From: Pseudomonadota bacterium
GTDB taxonomy: Bacteria; SAR324; XYD2-FULL-50-16; JAHJRI01
Reading direction: 5' to 3'
Length of the DNA stretch: 25,045 nt
Assembly: GCA_022360105.1 (NCBI GenBank)
Contig: JAKSDL010000295.1
Span: 1 to 25,045, forward strand
The number at the start of each line of letters is the position of its first letter. The first letter of the stretch is position 1. Positions 1 to 9,717 of the stretch are shown here, in pieces. Both the position numbers and the translations under genes were made by a program. Below the pieces are notes generated by a model. The model was not told where the DNA came from and searched no databases. It worked only from the letters and a program-made list of their open reading frames with translations.

Positions 1-659
1 GGATTCCCAACATTTAGATTATTGATTTCCAGGAGTGGAGCATCTTCCGCGAGATCGTGAATTTTTAAAACAAACTCGTAACTGGTTTGAAAGAAGTTGA
101 TTAAATTGGTGCACACTTCAAGGGTAAAGCTGCTATCTTTCGGCAAATGGTAACGGACACTCAATTGAGAAAAGCCGTCCTTTTGTACATCACCAACAAT
201 CGATTTTAGTACTCCCGAGACTGTTAAATATTTTTCCAGATAAACGTCCCAGCGAATTCCTATCCTGTCTATCTCCAGAATAAAAGCGATGATTGCCTCG
301 TTACTGGCGACTGATTTCTCATATTTGTAAAATTCCCAGTGAGTCTGCAGCAGTTCGTAAATGGCATCAGATACTTTTTTCAGTTGACTGAAATCATTTA
401 TAAAATCCACATCAAAATTGTTCTCTGCAACAAATTGTTCCAATTTTATATTTTCAGACAAAAACTGCTTTTTAATCGATTCGATCTCTTTGCAATGCTT
501 GGGATCAAACAGTTTTGGTCGAATTTCATTTTGCAGATAAGTTCCCAGGTTATTCGATTCTACATTTTTCCCCAGGTTTTTAAAAAACTCGTTACAGATA
601 GAAGTATAAAAACCGAAGGTTTTTTGCATAAGTTTAAAAAATCCATCACTAATCGGCAT
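1..659 (-). CDS. Hypothetical protein, C-terminus cut off by the window edge
   Basis: The minus strand stays open from the ATG at 657-659 to the left edge, giving about 219 residues that begin MPISDGFFKLMQKTFGFYTS. I do not recognise the family. The protein is soluble-looking, rich in Phe, Lys, Glu and Asn, probably mostly helical, with no signal peptide or membrane segment. An in-frame TTG at 698 has a better ribosome site (AGGAG, five bases upstream) than the ATG (AAGGA, four bases upstream) and would add 13 residues (MILRDLRLKFKET), so the true start may be 698. The opposite strand also has a 117-codon open frame here, but it is Phe/Ile-rich and looks like a shadow. Confidence is good that this is coding; function is unknown. 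Confidence 0.72.
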   Translation of the reverse strand, partial: MPISDGFFKLMQKTFGFYTSICNEFFKNLGKNVESNNLGTYLQNEIRPKLFDPKHCKEIESIKKQFLSENIKLEQFVAENNFDVDFINDFSQLKKVSDAIYELLQTHWEFYKYEKSVASNEAIIAFILEIDRIGIRWDVYLEKYLTVSGVLKSIVGDVQKDGFSQLSVRYHLPKDSSFTLEVCTNLINFFQTSYEFVLKIHDLAEDAPLLEINNLNVGN

Positions 660-766
660 GGTTTCCTTAAACTTCAGTCTCAAGTCTCGTAAAATCAATG
701 GTGCTCCTATACTTCAATGATTAGAGAATCTTTAACGTGTTGATTTTTAATTCACTTGTTATCTTT

Positions 767-801
767 TGCCTCAATTAGAAAAATCTTGAGGCAGCCTTTT
801 T
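767..801 (+). terminator. Terminator-like hairpin on the plus strand, without a plus-strand gene
   Basis: Arms TGCCTCAA (767-774) and TTGAGGCA (786-793) flank an 11-base loop and are followed by GCC and five Ts (797-801). The T-run is only on the plus strand, yet both neighbouring genes lie on the minus strand. It may block antisense transcription into ndk or end a small plus-strand RNA. Confidence 0.35.
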
Positions 802-860
802 GTTGGTACGAGCTTTGGCTCTGCTTGTCAATCACAATTTACTGCTGAATAGCGTTCCTT

Positions 861-890
861 GCAGGGCTCTGCACAAAGACCCTGCTTTTT
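861..890 (+). terminator. Second terminator-like hairpin on the plus strand, beyond the ndk stop
   Basis: GCAGGG (861-866) pairs with CCCTGC (880-885) across a 13-base loop, immediately followed by TTTTT (886-890) on the plus strand. On the minus strand, where ndk is read, the stem is not followed by a T-run, so as an ndk terminator it would be atypical. Confidence 0.38.
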
Positions 891-907
891 AGGATATCAA
901 TTTGAAA

Positions 908-1330
908 TTAATTTACCAGTTCCGTTTCGGCAAAAAAATAAGCGATTTCAGTTCTGGCAGTTTCAGGAGCATCAGAGCCATGGACAGTGTTTTCACCGAC
1001 GTAATCGGAGTAATCCGCACGAATGGTTCCCGGGGCTGCATCTTTCGGATTTGTTGCTCCCATAAGTTCCCTGTTTTTAGCGATGGCGTCTTCGCCTTCA
1101 AGCACTGAAATCACGACCGGTCCACTAGACATAAACGTGGTGAGTTCATCAAAAAAACCTTTATCGCTATGAACAGCATAAAAGCCCTCGGCTTCTTTTT
1201 TACTAAGCTGAACCAGTTTCATCGCAACCAGTTTCAGGCCGGCTGTCTCAAAACGATTCAAAATATTTCCAATCACTCCTTTTTTTACACCGTCAGGTTT
1301 GATGATAGATAGTGTTCGTTCTACTGCCAT
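908..1330 (-). CDS. ndk: Nucleoside diphosphate kinase
   Basis: This enzyme moves the gamma phosphate of ATP to nucleoside diphosphates through a phosphohistidine, balancing (d)NTP pools in the cytoplasm. The 140-residue length is normal for bacterial Ndk. The N-terminal [12 protein letters not shown] (residues 4-15) carries the conserved Lys of KPD, and the active-site histidine is His117 in [26 protein letters not shown] sits about six bases before the ATG, supporting this start. A hairpin terminator upstream (1364-1389) separates it from the lipoprotein gene, so ndk probably has its own promoter in the short AT-rich stretch 1331-1363. Identification is secure. Confidence 0.97.
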   Translation of the reverse strand: MAVERTLSIIKPDGVKKGVIGNILNRFETAGLKLVAMKLVQLSKKEAEGFYAVHSDKGFFDELTTFMSSGPVVISVLEGEDAIAKNRELMGATNPKDAAPGTIRADYSDYVGENTVHGSDAPETARTEIAYFFAETELVN

Positions 1331-1363
1331 GTAAACTCCTTCAAATTACAATAATGTTATAAT

Positions 1364-1389
1364 AAAAACTGCCTGCGAGAATAGCAGGC
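1364..1389 (-). terminator. Intrinsic terminator of the lipoprotein gene
   Basis: Read on the minus strand, GCCTGC (1389-1384) pairs with GCAGGC (1376-1371) around a seven-base loop and is followed by AG and TTTTT (1368-1364). It lies about 95 bases past the stop of the 1483-2166 gene and just before ndk, so it should insulate the two. Confidence 0.7.
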
Positions 1390-1482
1390 TTCAATCAGGT
1401 ATTACCCGAAATGGATCACTTAACTGCGAAGCCCGAGCGAGCTACAAGGTGATAGCTATGTTTGCAATTCGATGACCGGGGT

Positions 1483-2166
1483 TTATTGATACTTCCAAAG
1501 CCCGGCTTTGTTCTTTCTCGCTATCAACTGAGCATTGCGAAAGACCTTGTCTTCCACGGCTTTGCCCCTATCAATGAAATAGTAGGAGAGTCCCTGTCTA
1601 ATCATCCAAAGATTAATATTTCTGGCACGATCTCCATCTTTAGTTTTGACCACCACAAAACAGATCCCCCAAAGTTTCCTTGCCTTTTCTTCATAATCGA
1701 TTTCAACAAGGACTTGTCTGTTAACCATCTGATTTTTTAAATTTGCTATCACATGATCTCGCCATTTTTTTCTAAAGTTGCCTCTACGTGAAACTGAACC
1801 TTGTGGAGAAACATGTTTAAGCTGTATTTTAAGTTCTTTGGTTTTGTCGTTTCTGTTACCACCGGACAGGCTTTCGGCCAAAATCATATAGGGTTTTCTA
1901 TCGTCTATTTTCAACCAAAAAGATTTTGCATCAGCTTCGATACGTGTTACTATCCCGTAAACCTGCTGAAGTTTTCCCGGTATCGGGCTAAACACCTGCA
2001 GGGCTGATTTTTGAATTCCGTGCTTGGTTGGGGTGACGTATTTGTATGTTTTTGTCTCTTCGTCGTAGTAACCGCCGTCTTTATCAAGCTTTCGGCAGGC
2101 AGCGGTGCTCAACATCAGTACCAGTGGCAGAATAATTGCACAGATCTTTCGGCTAGTATTCTTCAT
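1483..2166 (-). CDS. Nuclease-like (SNase-fold) lipoprotein, probably not catalytic
   Basis: A 227-residue protein with a basic start, a hydrophobic stretch (residues 9-22) and LSTAAC, giving a lipidation candidate at Cys24, although Thr at -3 departs from the usual lipobox. The second half resembles thermonuclease (SNase) domains: RDHVIANLKNQMVNRQVLVE (136-155) matches the helix and strand after the first catalytic region, and NINLWMIRQGLSYYF plus NKAGLWKYQ match the conserved end. The metal-binding DGDT motif, the RxxGIDxPE segment and the Arg of the DxYGR motif are absent; LWGICF occupies the last position. I infer a non-catalytic OB-fold binding protein facing the periplasm. I see no Shine-Dalgarno motif at this ATG. 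Membership is by motif only. Confidence 0.68.
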   Translation of the reverse strand: MKNTSRKICAIILPLVLMLSTAACRKLDKDGGYYDEETKTYKYVTPTKHGIQKSALQVFSPIPGKLQQVYGIVTRIEADAKSFWLKIDDRKPYMILAESLSGGNRNDKTKELKIQLKHVSPQGSVSRRGNFRKKWRDHVIANLKNQMVNRQVLVEIDYEEKARKLWGICFVVVKTKDGDRARNINLWMIRQGLSYYFIDRGKAVEDKVFRNAQLIARKNKAGLWKYQ

Positions 2167-2311
2167 TTGTCGATATTCAGTGATGATTAATGCTTAATTT
2201 AAAAGTCCTCTTTTTGTTGCTTAATTATCAAAAAAGTTTCATCCTGACGTTAAGAAGCATATTCGTTTTCAAGAAACCTACAGCAAGCAACCCGGATGAC
2301 ATAGGAATCTC

Positions 2312-2875
2312 ATGACATTTGGTAAAGCAAACTTTTTAATCGCCATGCCGTCCTTAAAAAGTCCTATTTTCTCCAATTCCGTGATTCTTATGGCGGAATA
2401 CAAAGACAGCGGGGCCTTAGGATTCATCATAAATCTGCCAACGGGTACAATGGTGAAGGATGCTTTGAGCTTGATGAAAATCGACCACAAACAATCACTG
2501 GAAATTCCTATTTTATTCGGTGGACCCGTACAAACCGATTTTTTCTGGGCGATACATTCACCTGTTTTTCAAGGGGTTTCTACTATCAAGGTCCATGATA
2601 ATTTCTATTTAACGTCTGCTCAAGAGCTAATTCCACTTTTATCTGACGAAAACTGCCCGGAAATTTTTTATGCAGGTGTTGGCTATTCCGGGTGGGGCGT
2701 AAAGCAACTTGACCGTGAAATCGAAGAAGGGTCATGGTGGTATGGTGAATTTGATCTCGATCTGCTCTTTGAAGTCGACTTCGTTAAAAAGTGGGATGAA
2801 GCGTTCAAAAGCCTTGGTGCAGATCCGGAACATCTTTTCGATCAATCAGATCCCTTCGACCCCATCATCAACTAA
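2312..2875 (+). CDS. YqgE/AlgH family protein (UPF0301)
   Basis: A 187-residue cytoplasmic protein of the YqgE/AlgH (DUF179) family. The family hallmarks appear in order: FLIAMPSLKSPIFSNSVILM near the N-terminus, GALGFIINLPTG (about 34-45), ILFGGPVQTDFFW (about 67-79) and GYSGWGVKQLDREIEEGSWW (about 123-142). AlgH was linked genetically to alginate regulation in Pseudomonas, but the family's biochemical role is not settled, so no precise function is assigned. AGGAATCTC precedes the ATG, an acceptable ribosome site. The gene is divergent from the lipoprotein gene (145-base gap) and ends only 12 bases from the convergent phosphatase gene. Confidence 0.92.
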   Translation: MTFGKANFLIAMPSLKSPIFSNSVILMAEYKDSGALGFIINLPTGTMVKDALSLMKIDHKQSLEIPILFGGPVQTDFFWAIHSPVFQGVSTIKVHDNFYLTSAQELIPLLSDENCPEIFYAGVGYSGWGVKQLDREIEEGSWWYGEFDLDLLFEVDFVKKWDEAFKSLGADPEHLFDQSDPFDPIIN

Positions 2876-2887
2876 ACACAAAAGCCA

Positions 2888-3670
2888 CTACATTAAATCG
2901 ACCATGTCCTGATGCAGTGAAGGAGTGGATACAAGCACTTCCTCCGGATTTAATCCCTTTTTCCCACTGAAATCGCTGACTATGGCACCGGCTTCTTGCG
3001 CTATAACTGCACCAGCTGCTACGTCGTAAAGGTTTAAGTGCTGTTCCCAAAAAGCATCCAGTTGTCCGTCTCCTACCATACACATTTCAAGGGCTGCAGA
3101 GCCACATCTTCTCTGGTCCCTTGTTTTTAAAGCAACCCTGGTAAATCTGCCCAGGTTGTTATCTTCAAGATCTGATCGCAGGCAGGCAAAGCCTGTGCAG
3201 ACCATGGCCTCATTCAAAGCATTTGTTTGAGAGCATGAAATGGGATGCCCGTTTCTAGTGGATCCTTTATCCGTTTCACCCAAGTATAAATCATCGAGGG
3301 CTGGAGCGTATACAGCGCCCAACTGCAACTCTCCTTTCAGTTTCAAAGCAATGCTGATGCTCCAAAAATACTGGCCCCTGAAAAAAGAATGGGTTCCATC
3401 AATTGGATCAACGACCCAGCAGTTCTCCAATTCTTCGCTTTTGCCTGTTTCTTCGCCCCAAAATCCCAGCCCCGGAAATTTCCCGGTTAACTGACCCCGG
3501 ATAAATCTCTCAACATGAATATCCGCCTCCGTTACCAAGTCTTTCGGACTTTTTTTGTTGAAGGTCAATCCGGATGATTTTCTAAAGTAATCTTTGGCCA
3601 GGGCACCTGCCTGCAGGATTACCTGTCTGATTGTTTCTCTGTATTTTTCTCTCTGTTCGCCTTCCTGCAT
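2888..3670 (-). CDS. Inositol monophosphatase family protein (SuhB/CysQ-like)
   Basis: A 260-residue Mg2+-dependent sugar-phosphate or nucleotide phosphatase of the IMPase superfamily. All metal ligands are visible: Asp44 in DLVTEAD, Glu73 in WGEET, Asp88 and Asp91 with Thr93 in WVVDPIDGTHSF, and Asp216 in LYDVAAGAVIAQEAGA (LYD replaces the more usual WD). The substrate could be inositol phosphate, histidinol phosphate, PAP or fructose bisphosphate; the sequence does not decide. It lies 30 bases after glyA on the same strand and is probably the last gene of an rpiB-glyA operon. The ribosome site is weak (GGGAA). Confidence 0.93.
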   Translation of the reverse strand: MQEGEQREKYRETIRQVILQAGALAKDYFRKSSGLTFNKKSPKDLVTEADIHVERFIRGQLTGKFPGLGFWGEETGKSEELENCWVVDPIDGTHSFFRGQYFWSISIALKLKGELQLGAVYAPALDDLYLGETDKGSTRNGHPISCSQTNALNEAMVCTGFACLRSDLEDNNLGRFTRVALKTRDQRRCGSAALEMCMVGDGQLDAFWEQHLNLYDVAAGAVIAQEAGAIVSDFSGKKGLNPEEVLVSTPSLHQDMVDLM

Positions 3671-3700
3671 ATTGTTTCCCGGCTGAGTCCAAACATTTGA

Positions 3701-4945
3701 CTAAAAGGTATCCTCAAATTCCGGAAAGGAGCAGGAAAACTCTTTTACCGTTTCACCGATTTTAAGGACTTTTTCCTCATCAGATATATTAACCAGAACC
3801 TGATCGATAAAATCGGCTATTGTTTCAATATCTTTTTCTTTCAATCCTCTGGATGTCAGAGCAGGGGTTCCTAAGCGGATACCGCTGGTAACAAAAGGAC
3901 TTCTGGTTTCAAATGGTACAGTATTTCTGTTTGTGGTGATATTGGCTTTATCGAGGGCGAATTGAGCTTCTTTACCGGTGATATCTTTGTTGGTCAAGTC
4001 AACCAACATCATGTGATTATCCGTTCCACCGCTAGTCAGATGATATCCTTTTGCAATTAATGCATTGGCCAAGGCCTGTGCGTTCTTAATAACCTGCTTC
4101 GCATATTCCTTAAATTCAGGGCTTTGTGCTTCCTTAAGTGCCACGGCCTTTGCCGCAATCACGTGGCAAAGCGGACCTCCCTGAATTCCCGGGAAAATTT
4201 TGGAATTCAGCTTCTTTGTGTAGTCTTCCTGACAAAGGATCATACCTCCCCTGGGACCTCGCAGGGTTTTGTGGGTTGTAGTGGTCACATACTGTGCATG
4301 AGGAACAGGATTGTCATGGACACCGGCAGCAATCAATCCGGCAATATGCGCCATATCGACCATGACAACAGCACCAACTGAATCTGCTATTTCTCTGAAC
4401 AGTTTGAAATCAATTGCTCTTGGGTAAGCGCTTGCCCCAACAACGATCATTTTTGGCTTGTGCTCCTTGGCCAGATCCTTAACCTGGTCGTAATCGATGT
4501 GTTGATTATCCTCTCTTACACCGTAATGTACTATCTGATACAAAATGCCGGAAAAGTTTACAGGAGAACCGTGGGTGAGATGGCCACCATGGGACAAATC
4601 CATTCCCAACACGGTATCGCCCGGTTTGAGTTCAGCCATGTAAACTGCCATATTTGCCTGTGAGCCTGAATGAGGCTGCACGTTGGCATGGTCAGAGCCA
4701 AAGATGGCATTTGCTCTTTCAATGGCCAGGTTTTCCGAATTATCAACAAATTCGCAGCCACCATAATATCTTTTTGCGGGATATCCCTCTGCATACTTGT
4801 TGGTCATAACTGACCCTGTGGCCTCCAGAACTCTTGGGGATACTACGTTTTCCGAAGCAATCAGTTCAAGTTTTTCTACTTGCCTTTTCTGCTCATTTTC
4901 AATGGCTTGATACAATTCTTGGTCGAACGCTTTTAAGTCTTTCAT
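3701..4945 (-). CDS. glyA: Serine hydroxymethyltransferase
   Basis: PLP-dependent enzyme that converts serine and tetrahydrofolate to glycine and methylene-THF, the main one-carbon source. At 414 residues it is full length. Visible motifs are [20 protein letters not shown] (26-45), [16 protein letters not shown] (49-64), the substrate loop [11 protein letters not shown] (116-126), [13 protein letters not shown] (196-208) and the PLP-binding [14 protein letters not shown] with Lys226. No strong Shine-Dalgarno precedes the ATG. It follows rpiB by 51 bases and precedes the phosphatase gene by 30 bases on the same strand, so these three are probably co-transcribed. Confidence 0.98.
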   Translation of the reverse strand: MKDLKAFDQELYQAIENEQKRQVEKLELIASENVVSPRVLEATGSVMTNKYAEGYPAKRYYGGCEFVDNSENLAIERANAIFGSDHANVQPHSGSQANMAVYMAELKPGDTVLGMDLSHGGHLTHGSPVNFSGILYQIVHYGVREDNQHIDYDQVKDLAKEHKPKMIVVGASAYPRAIDFKLFREIADSVGAVVMVDMAHIAGLIAAGVHDNPVPHAQYVTTTTHKTLRGPRGGMILCQEDYTKKLNSKIFPGIQGGPLCHVIAAKAVALKEAQSPEFKEYAKQVIKNAQALANALIAKGYHLTSGGTDNHMMLVDLTNKDITGKEAQFALDKANITTNRNTVPFETRSPFVTSGIRLGTPALTSRGLKEKDIETIADFIDQVLVNISDEEKVLKIGETVKEFSCSFPEFEDTF

Positions 4946-4996
4946 GGTTTTATGCTGAAAAGGAGTTATAAAATTCGTGAAAGAAAATCCTCAATA

Positions 4997-5437
4997 TCAG
5001 GTTAACTCGTCAAACATTCCGATTCTGGTACTGTGGCGTCCGCCCTGAAAATCGGTATTGAGCCATACTTCAAGAATATCTCGGGCAACCTCGTCACCTG
5101 TCACTCTTCCCCCTAAAACCAATATATTAGAGTTATTATGTTCGCGAGACATTCTGGCGGTAAAGTGGTCATGACATAATGTGGCTCTGACACCGTTAAA
5201 TCGATTTGCAGCTATGGACATACCAATTCCGGTTCCACAAACCAGGATTCCTTGTTGAAAACTCCCGCCGGAAATTTGTGATGCAACCACTTTTGCTATT
5301 TCCGGGTAGTGAACGGATTCCCCGTTGAAGCAGCCTGCATCTTCAACTTCGTAAGAAGCCTCCTCAAGGTGTTTGATCAAAATCTCTTTTAAATCATACC
5401 CTCCATGATCAGAGCCGATAATAATCTTTTTTTTCAT
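4997..5437 (-). CDS. rpiB: Ribose-5-phosphate isomerase B
   Basis: RpiB interconverts ribose 5-phosphate and ribulose 5-phosphate in the pentose phosphate pathway. From the ATG at 5435-5437 the protein has 146 residues, the usual size. It begins MKKKIIIGSDHGGYDLKE and contains CGTGIGMSIAANRFNGVRAT with the active-site Cys67, then TARMSREHNNSNILVLGGRV with His100, and GGRHSTRIGMF near the end. A TTG at 5473 would add 12 residues not expected for the family, so the internal ATG is preferred although its ribosome site is weak. It heads a probable rpiB-glyA-phosphatase operon, with the promoter expected in 5438-5716. Confidence 0.96.
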   Translation of the reverse strand: MKKKIIIGSDHGGYDLKEILIKHLEEASYEVEDAGCFNGESVHYPEIAKVVASQISGGSFQQGILVCGTGIGMSIAANRFNGVRATLCHDHFTARMSREHNNSNILVLGGRVTGDEVARDILEVWLNTDFQGGRHSTRIGMFDELT

Positions 5438-5716
5438 AATCTCGGATTGAATTCTGTTTGCGGAATACTGCAATGGTTCATTACCAGCCTTGCCGATAAA
5501 AGGGTTTTACAAGTCCGGGTGTTGGCACTACACTGTTACCATTCAAAGGCAGGAATGAACCGATTCCAGGCCGATTCATATCCAATGATGCTAACGTTTA
5601 ACGTATTAAAAGACAACCCGTTATCTCAGTGGAAAGAGATCTGAAACGGCGGCTGATCTTAGTGGATTCGGTATGAGCCTTTTTAGAAATATGTCATTTG
5701 CTTCAAGGAGTATTTA
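5438..5716. other. Divergent intergenic region between rpiB and the ATPase gene
   Basis: This 279-base gap must hold promoters for both the leftward rpiB operon and the rightward ATPase gene. I find no convincing -35/-10 pair. A direct repeat CCGATTC occurs twice near 5560-5577, and ACGTTTAACGT near 5590 is a small inverted repeat. An AAGGAG ribosome site ends six bases before the ATG at 5717. Confidence 0.5.
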
Positions 5717-6580
5717 ATGGGTAGTCAGGTAAAAAGAAAGTGTAGAAATTGTGAAGATACAAAGATTCAGGTAGTTGCAAAAGGCCAGTATGCCTGGGCG
5801 GAATATTGTCCGAGTTGTTTTGGCGAATGTAAAACCTGTGACGGTACCGGCTTTCTTTTTCAATATGACGAACAGGAAAGGGAACAAGCTATTCCCTGTG
5901 AATGTAAAAATCTGGATCAACGGATTACGCTTTTTAACAATGCGCAAATTCCCGGTCAGTTTTTTGATGCTACCTTTGAAAATTTCGATGTTTCTGGTGA
6001 TCCTTCACTGGAAGAGGCTCTGCGAACAGCATCTTTCTTCTTTAGGAATTATAAAAATGGCAATCGCAAAGGACTTCTTTTTATGGGAGGAGTCGGTGTC
6101 GGCAAAACAAGATTGGTGAGTACCATTTTAAGAGATTTCACGTTGAATCACGGGATTCCCGGGATTTTCAGGGAGTTTTCCAGTTTGCTCAGTGAAATTA
6201 AAACAGGGTATGACAAGGGTCTGTCCGAATCCGGTTTACTGGAGAAAATCAATAATGCTGAAATTCTCGTTGTTGATGAGTTGGGAAAAGGTCGAAAAAG
6301 CGATTGGGAAATAGCCATTCTGGATTCGATTATCTCCAATCGATACAATATGCGGAAAACCACAATTTTTACAACAAACTACACGGAAAAAAAGAGCACA
6401 ACCTATGTGGAACCTGTCTTTGTAAGAACAGATAAAGAGGGAGCTAAAGAAAAACAAAAAAAGGAGACGCTTGAACAACGAGTCTATTCCAGAATATATT
6501 CTCGTTTAAAAGGGATGTGTGATTTTATAGAAATGAAGGGTCCGGATCATCGCCACCCTTATAATGAATTTTCCGGTTGA
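5717..6580 (+). CDS. DnaC/IstB-like AAA+ ATPase with N-terminal cysteine-rich zinc finger
   Basis: A 287-residue protein. Residues 9-63 hold cysteines in metal-finger spacing: CRNC (9-12), CPSC (31-34), CKTCDGTGF (38-46, like a DnaJ finger repeat) and CEC (61-63). The AAA+ part has Walker A GGVGVGKT (124-131), Walker B ILVVDELG (183-190), a sensor-1-like TIFTTNY (216-222) and an Arg-containing YSRIYSRLKGMC segment (257-268). DnaC-type ATPases load replicative helicase and IstB types assist transposition; no transposase is nearby, so a replication or repair role is more likely, by inference. AAGGAG lies six bases before the ATG. Its stop is six bases from that of the convergent membrane-protein gene. 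Confidence 0.88.
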   Translation: MGSQVKRKCRNCEDTKIQVVAKGQYAWAEYCPSCFGECKTCDGTGFLFQYDEQEREQAIPCECKNLDQRITLFNNAQIPGQFFDATFENFDVSGDPSLEEALRTASFFFRNYKNGNRKGLLFMGGVGVGKTRLVSTILRDFTLNHGIPGIFREFSSLLSEIKTGYDKGLSESGLLEKINNAEILVVDELGKGRKSDWEIAILDSIISNRYNMRKTTIFTTNYTEKKSTTYVEPVFVRTDKEGAKEKQKKETLEQRVYSRIYSRLKGMCDFIEMKGPDHRHPYNEFSG

Positions 6581-6586
6581 TCGTAT

Positions 6587-7969
6587 CTAACGTCCTCTCT
6601 GAAATTTACTGAGATTTACTTCAACCCGTTCCATCAATTCATTAATGTTTTCCTTGGTCATCAGAATTTCAGTGCGGTCCGGCATCACAGCAAAAATATA
6701 GCGGACATACTCCGGTAACAGGTGCAGCAGTAAGGCATTGTCAGGCTCTTTGATCTGTTTCAGCATAAAAGAGTTCATTTGCTGCAGCGACATCTTTCGA
6801 AAGACCGGGGTGAATGCGCCCACGTCTTTTTCCAGTTCAACAGTTACATCTTTGGGATAAAACGCATTAAAGACGTAACGAGAGCAGAACATCTTTGCAT
6901 ATCCTGTCATCATTGCTCCAATCAAAAGACCTTCAATCAGACTCACAGGAGCCAGCTCCAGAAATCCAACACCCACGGCCCCCAATCCCAGGAATATGGC
7001 AAAAATTTGTAATGTAATTCTTACTTTTTCTACTGCCAGATATTTGAAATTATATCTTTTTTCCAGCCAAAACAAATACAGGCCGTGTTTGAAAGGAGTG
7101 ACGGCAGTAATTACTTCTTCAGCACTTGCTTCCCTTTCCCTGAGTTCTTTTTCAAGTTGTTTCTTTTTCTCAAGTGCGAACCGGTTCATGATGTCCTGAA
7201 TCACGTAGCGTCGTGTACTTCGCATACGGTCTGCCAGGATAATAATGTACTCGTTGGGGTTCTTCTGGTTGAGGGTATCAGAGCGGAACGTTCCTCGCTG
7301 GGAAATGTAATCCACAATATCGTCGTAAAGCTTCTTGGGATTGACAATATCTCCATCGCGATCTCTTTTTCTGCCGGTAATAACTCTTTTTTTATCCGCT
7401 TCGTCTTTTTTCCTTTTTAAATCCCGATGCATCTCAGTGCGGATAACGTAGCTGTAAATGTCTGTTAAAACATTGTAGAGATCGCTATTCAGCTTCATCA
7501 TCTGAATAAAGGACTCTCCAAGATAATAAGCATAAGCAGAGAATTCACCTTCGATATCATCACTTTCGTAGGGAGGCCGATCTGCTTTTGAATGACCCGA
7601 GATTACGAAATCCAGAATTTTTTCAAGGAATTGGCGATATTCGGGGTGTTCGTCTTCATGCCATAAAACAGCCGTCCAGGTTGTTGCCGCAAATCTTTGG
7701 TTGTCTTCGTTGCGTAGTAAAGCCTCTATCGTTTCAATGAAATAGGGGAACATTTCCGCTGAATTCATATTTCGATAGATTATTGATGCTACCTGGCTGG
7801 ATGCTACTTCTTCATCCAATTCCCTTTCATTAATGGAAGCAATTTTTGCCGCCAGCCTTTGGGCAAAATCTTTCGGGACAACTCTTTCGTTCGAGGTGCT
7901 TTCCTCTTGTTCTCTGTTAATGGTCGCATCATTGACAGATTGACCCTGCTCGACAACTTCCGGTTCCAT
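6587..7969 (-). CDS. Membrane protein of unknown family with two C-terminal-half helices
   Basis: A 460-residue protein I do not recognise. Residues 1-30 are acidic and low complexity. Residues 35-290 look soluble and helical, with basic stretches (RDLKRKKDEADKKR about 182-195; coiled-coil-like KKKQLEKELREREASAEE about 268-285). Two hydrophobic helices follow at about 318-336 and 341-361, rich in Gly, probably a hairpin in the inner membrane, and then a soluble tail of about 95 residues. There is no signal peptide, so both long domains are predicted to be cytoplasmic. AAGAG precedes the ATG by about five bases. It stands alone between two plus-strand genes, and its function cannot be inferred from context. 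Confidence 0.85.
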   Translation of the reverse strand: MEPEVVEQGQSVNDATINREQEESTSNERVVPKDFAQRLAAKIASINERELDEEVASSQVASIIYRNMNSAEMFPYFIETIEALLRNEDNQRFAATTWTAVLWHEDEHPEYRQFLEKILDFVISGHSKADRPPYESDDIEGEFSAYAYYLGESFIQMMKLNSDLYNVLTDIYSYVIRTEMHRDLKRKKDEADKKRVITGRKRDRDGDIVNPKKLYDDIVDYISQRGTFRSDTLNQKNPNEYIIILADRMRSTRRYVIQDIMNRFALEKKKQLEKELREREASAEEVITAVTPFKHGLYLFWLEKRYNFKYLAVEKVRITLQIFAIFLGLGAVGVGFLELAPVSLIEGLLIGAMMTGYAKMFCSRYVFNAFYPKDVTVELEKDVGAFTPVFRKMSLQQMNSFMLKQIKEPDNALLLHLLPEYVRYIFAVMPDRTEILMTKENINELMERVEVNLSKFQRGR

Positions 7970-9433
<1,464 letters not shown>

Positions 9434-9441
9434 TAACAACT

Positions 9442-9488
9442 TTTTAAGGTCTTTATTCTTGAGAGATCTTTTGATTAAGACCTTAAAA
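9442..9488. terminator. Large inverted repeat after gap
   Basis: Perfect 12-base arms TTTTAAGGTCTT (9442-9453) and AAGACCTTAAAA (9477-9488) enclose a 23-base loop, starting nine bases past the gap stop. Arms rich in terminal A/T can serve as a bidirectional terminator or 3' stabiliser; there is no separate long T-run. Confidence 0.5.
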
Positions 9489-9523
9489 CGCTTGGTTGGC
9501 CTCTTTTTCATTTAGATTCTTGC

Positions 9524-9568
9524 CGGTTAACTTATTCGGATCGAAAAAGTTAACCGAGTCTTTGACTC
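9524..9568. repeat. Tandem pair of hairpins in the gap-rhomboid spacer
   Basis: CGGTTAACTT (9524-9533) pairs perfectly with AAGTTAACCG (9547-9556) around a 13-base loop; the last G also starts a second hairpin, GAGTC-TTT-GACTC (9556-9568). Neither is followed by a clear T-run. They lie between convergent genes. Confidence 0.5.
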
Positions 9569-9652
9569 CTCACTTAATTTTCCTAAATCCATTCAAAACA
9601 GATTTTCAGATTGTATTCCCGGATTATGGCCTATTGTCATGCTGCATTTAGC

Positions 9653-9674
9653 TAAATTCTTAATTGAGAATTTA
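9653..9674. repeat. Short perfect inverted repeat near the end of the rhomboid gene
   Basis: TAAATTCT (9653-9660) and AGAATTTA (9667-9674) form an eight-base stem with a six-base loop, 43 bases past the rhomboid stop when read on the minus strand. It is weak as a terminator because the stem is all A/T except for one C-G pair. Confidence 0.35.
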
Positions 9675-9717
9675 AGATAACGGCGGGTTTTCTTGCATCA
9701 AAACATGCATCATCGTC

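Noticed and set aside
339..692. 117-codon plus-strand open frame at the left edge
   Set aside because: Phe/Ile-rich, no ribosome site, and lies antisense to a longer minus-strand frame with better starts and normal composition.
5438..5473. Twelve-residue N-terminal extension of RpiB from a TTG
   Set aside because: The family normally starts within a few residues of the IIIGSDHGG motif, as from the ATG at 5437.
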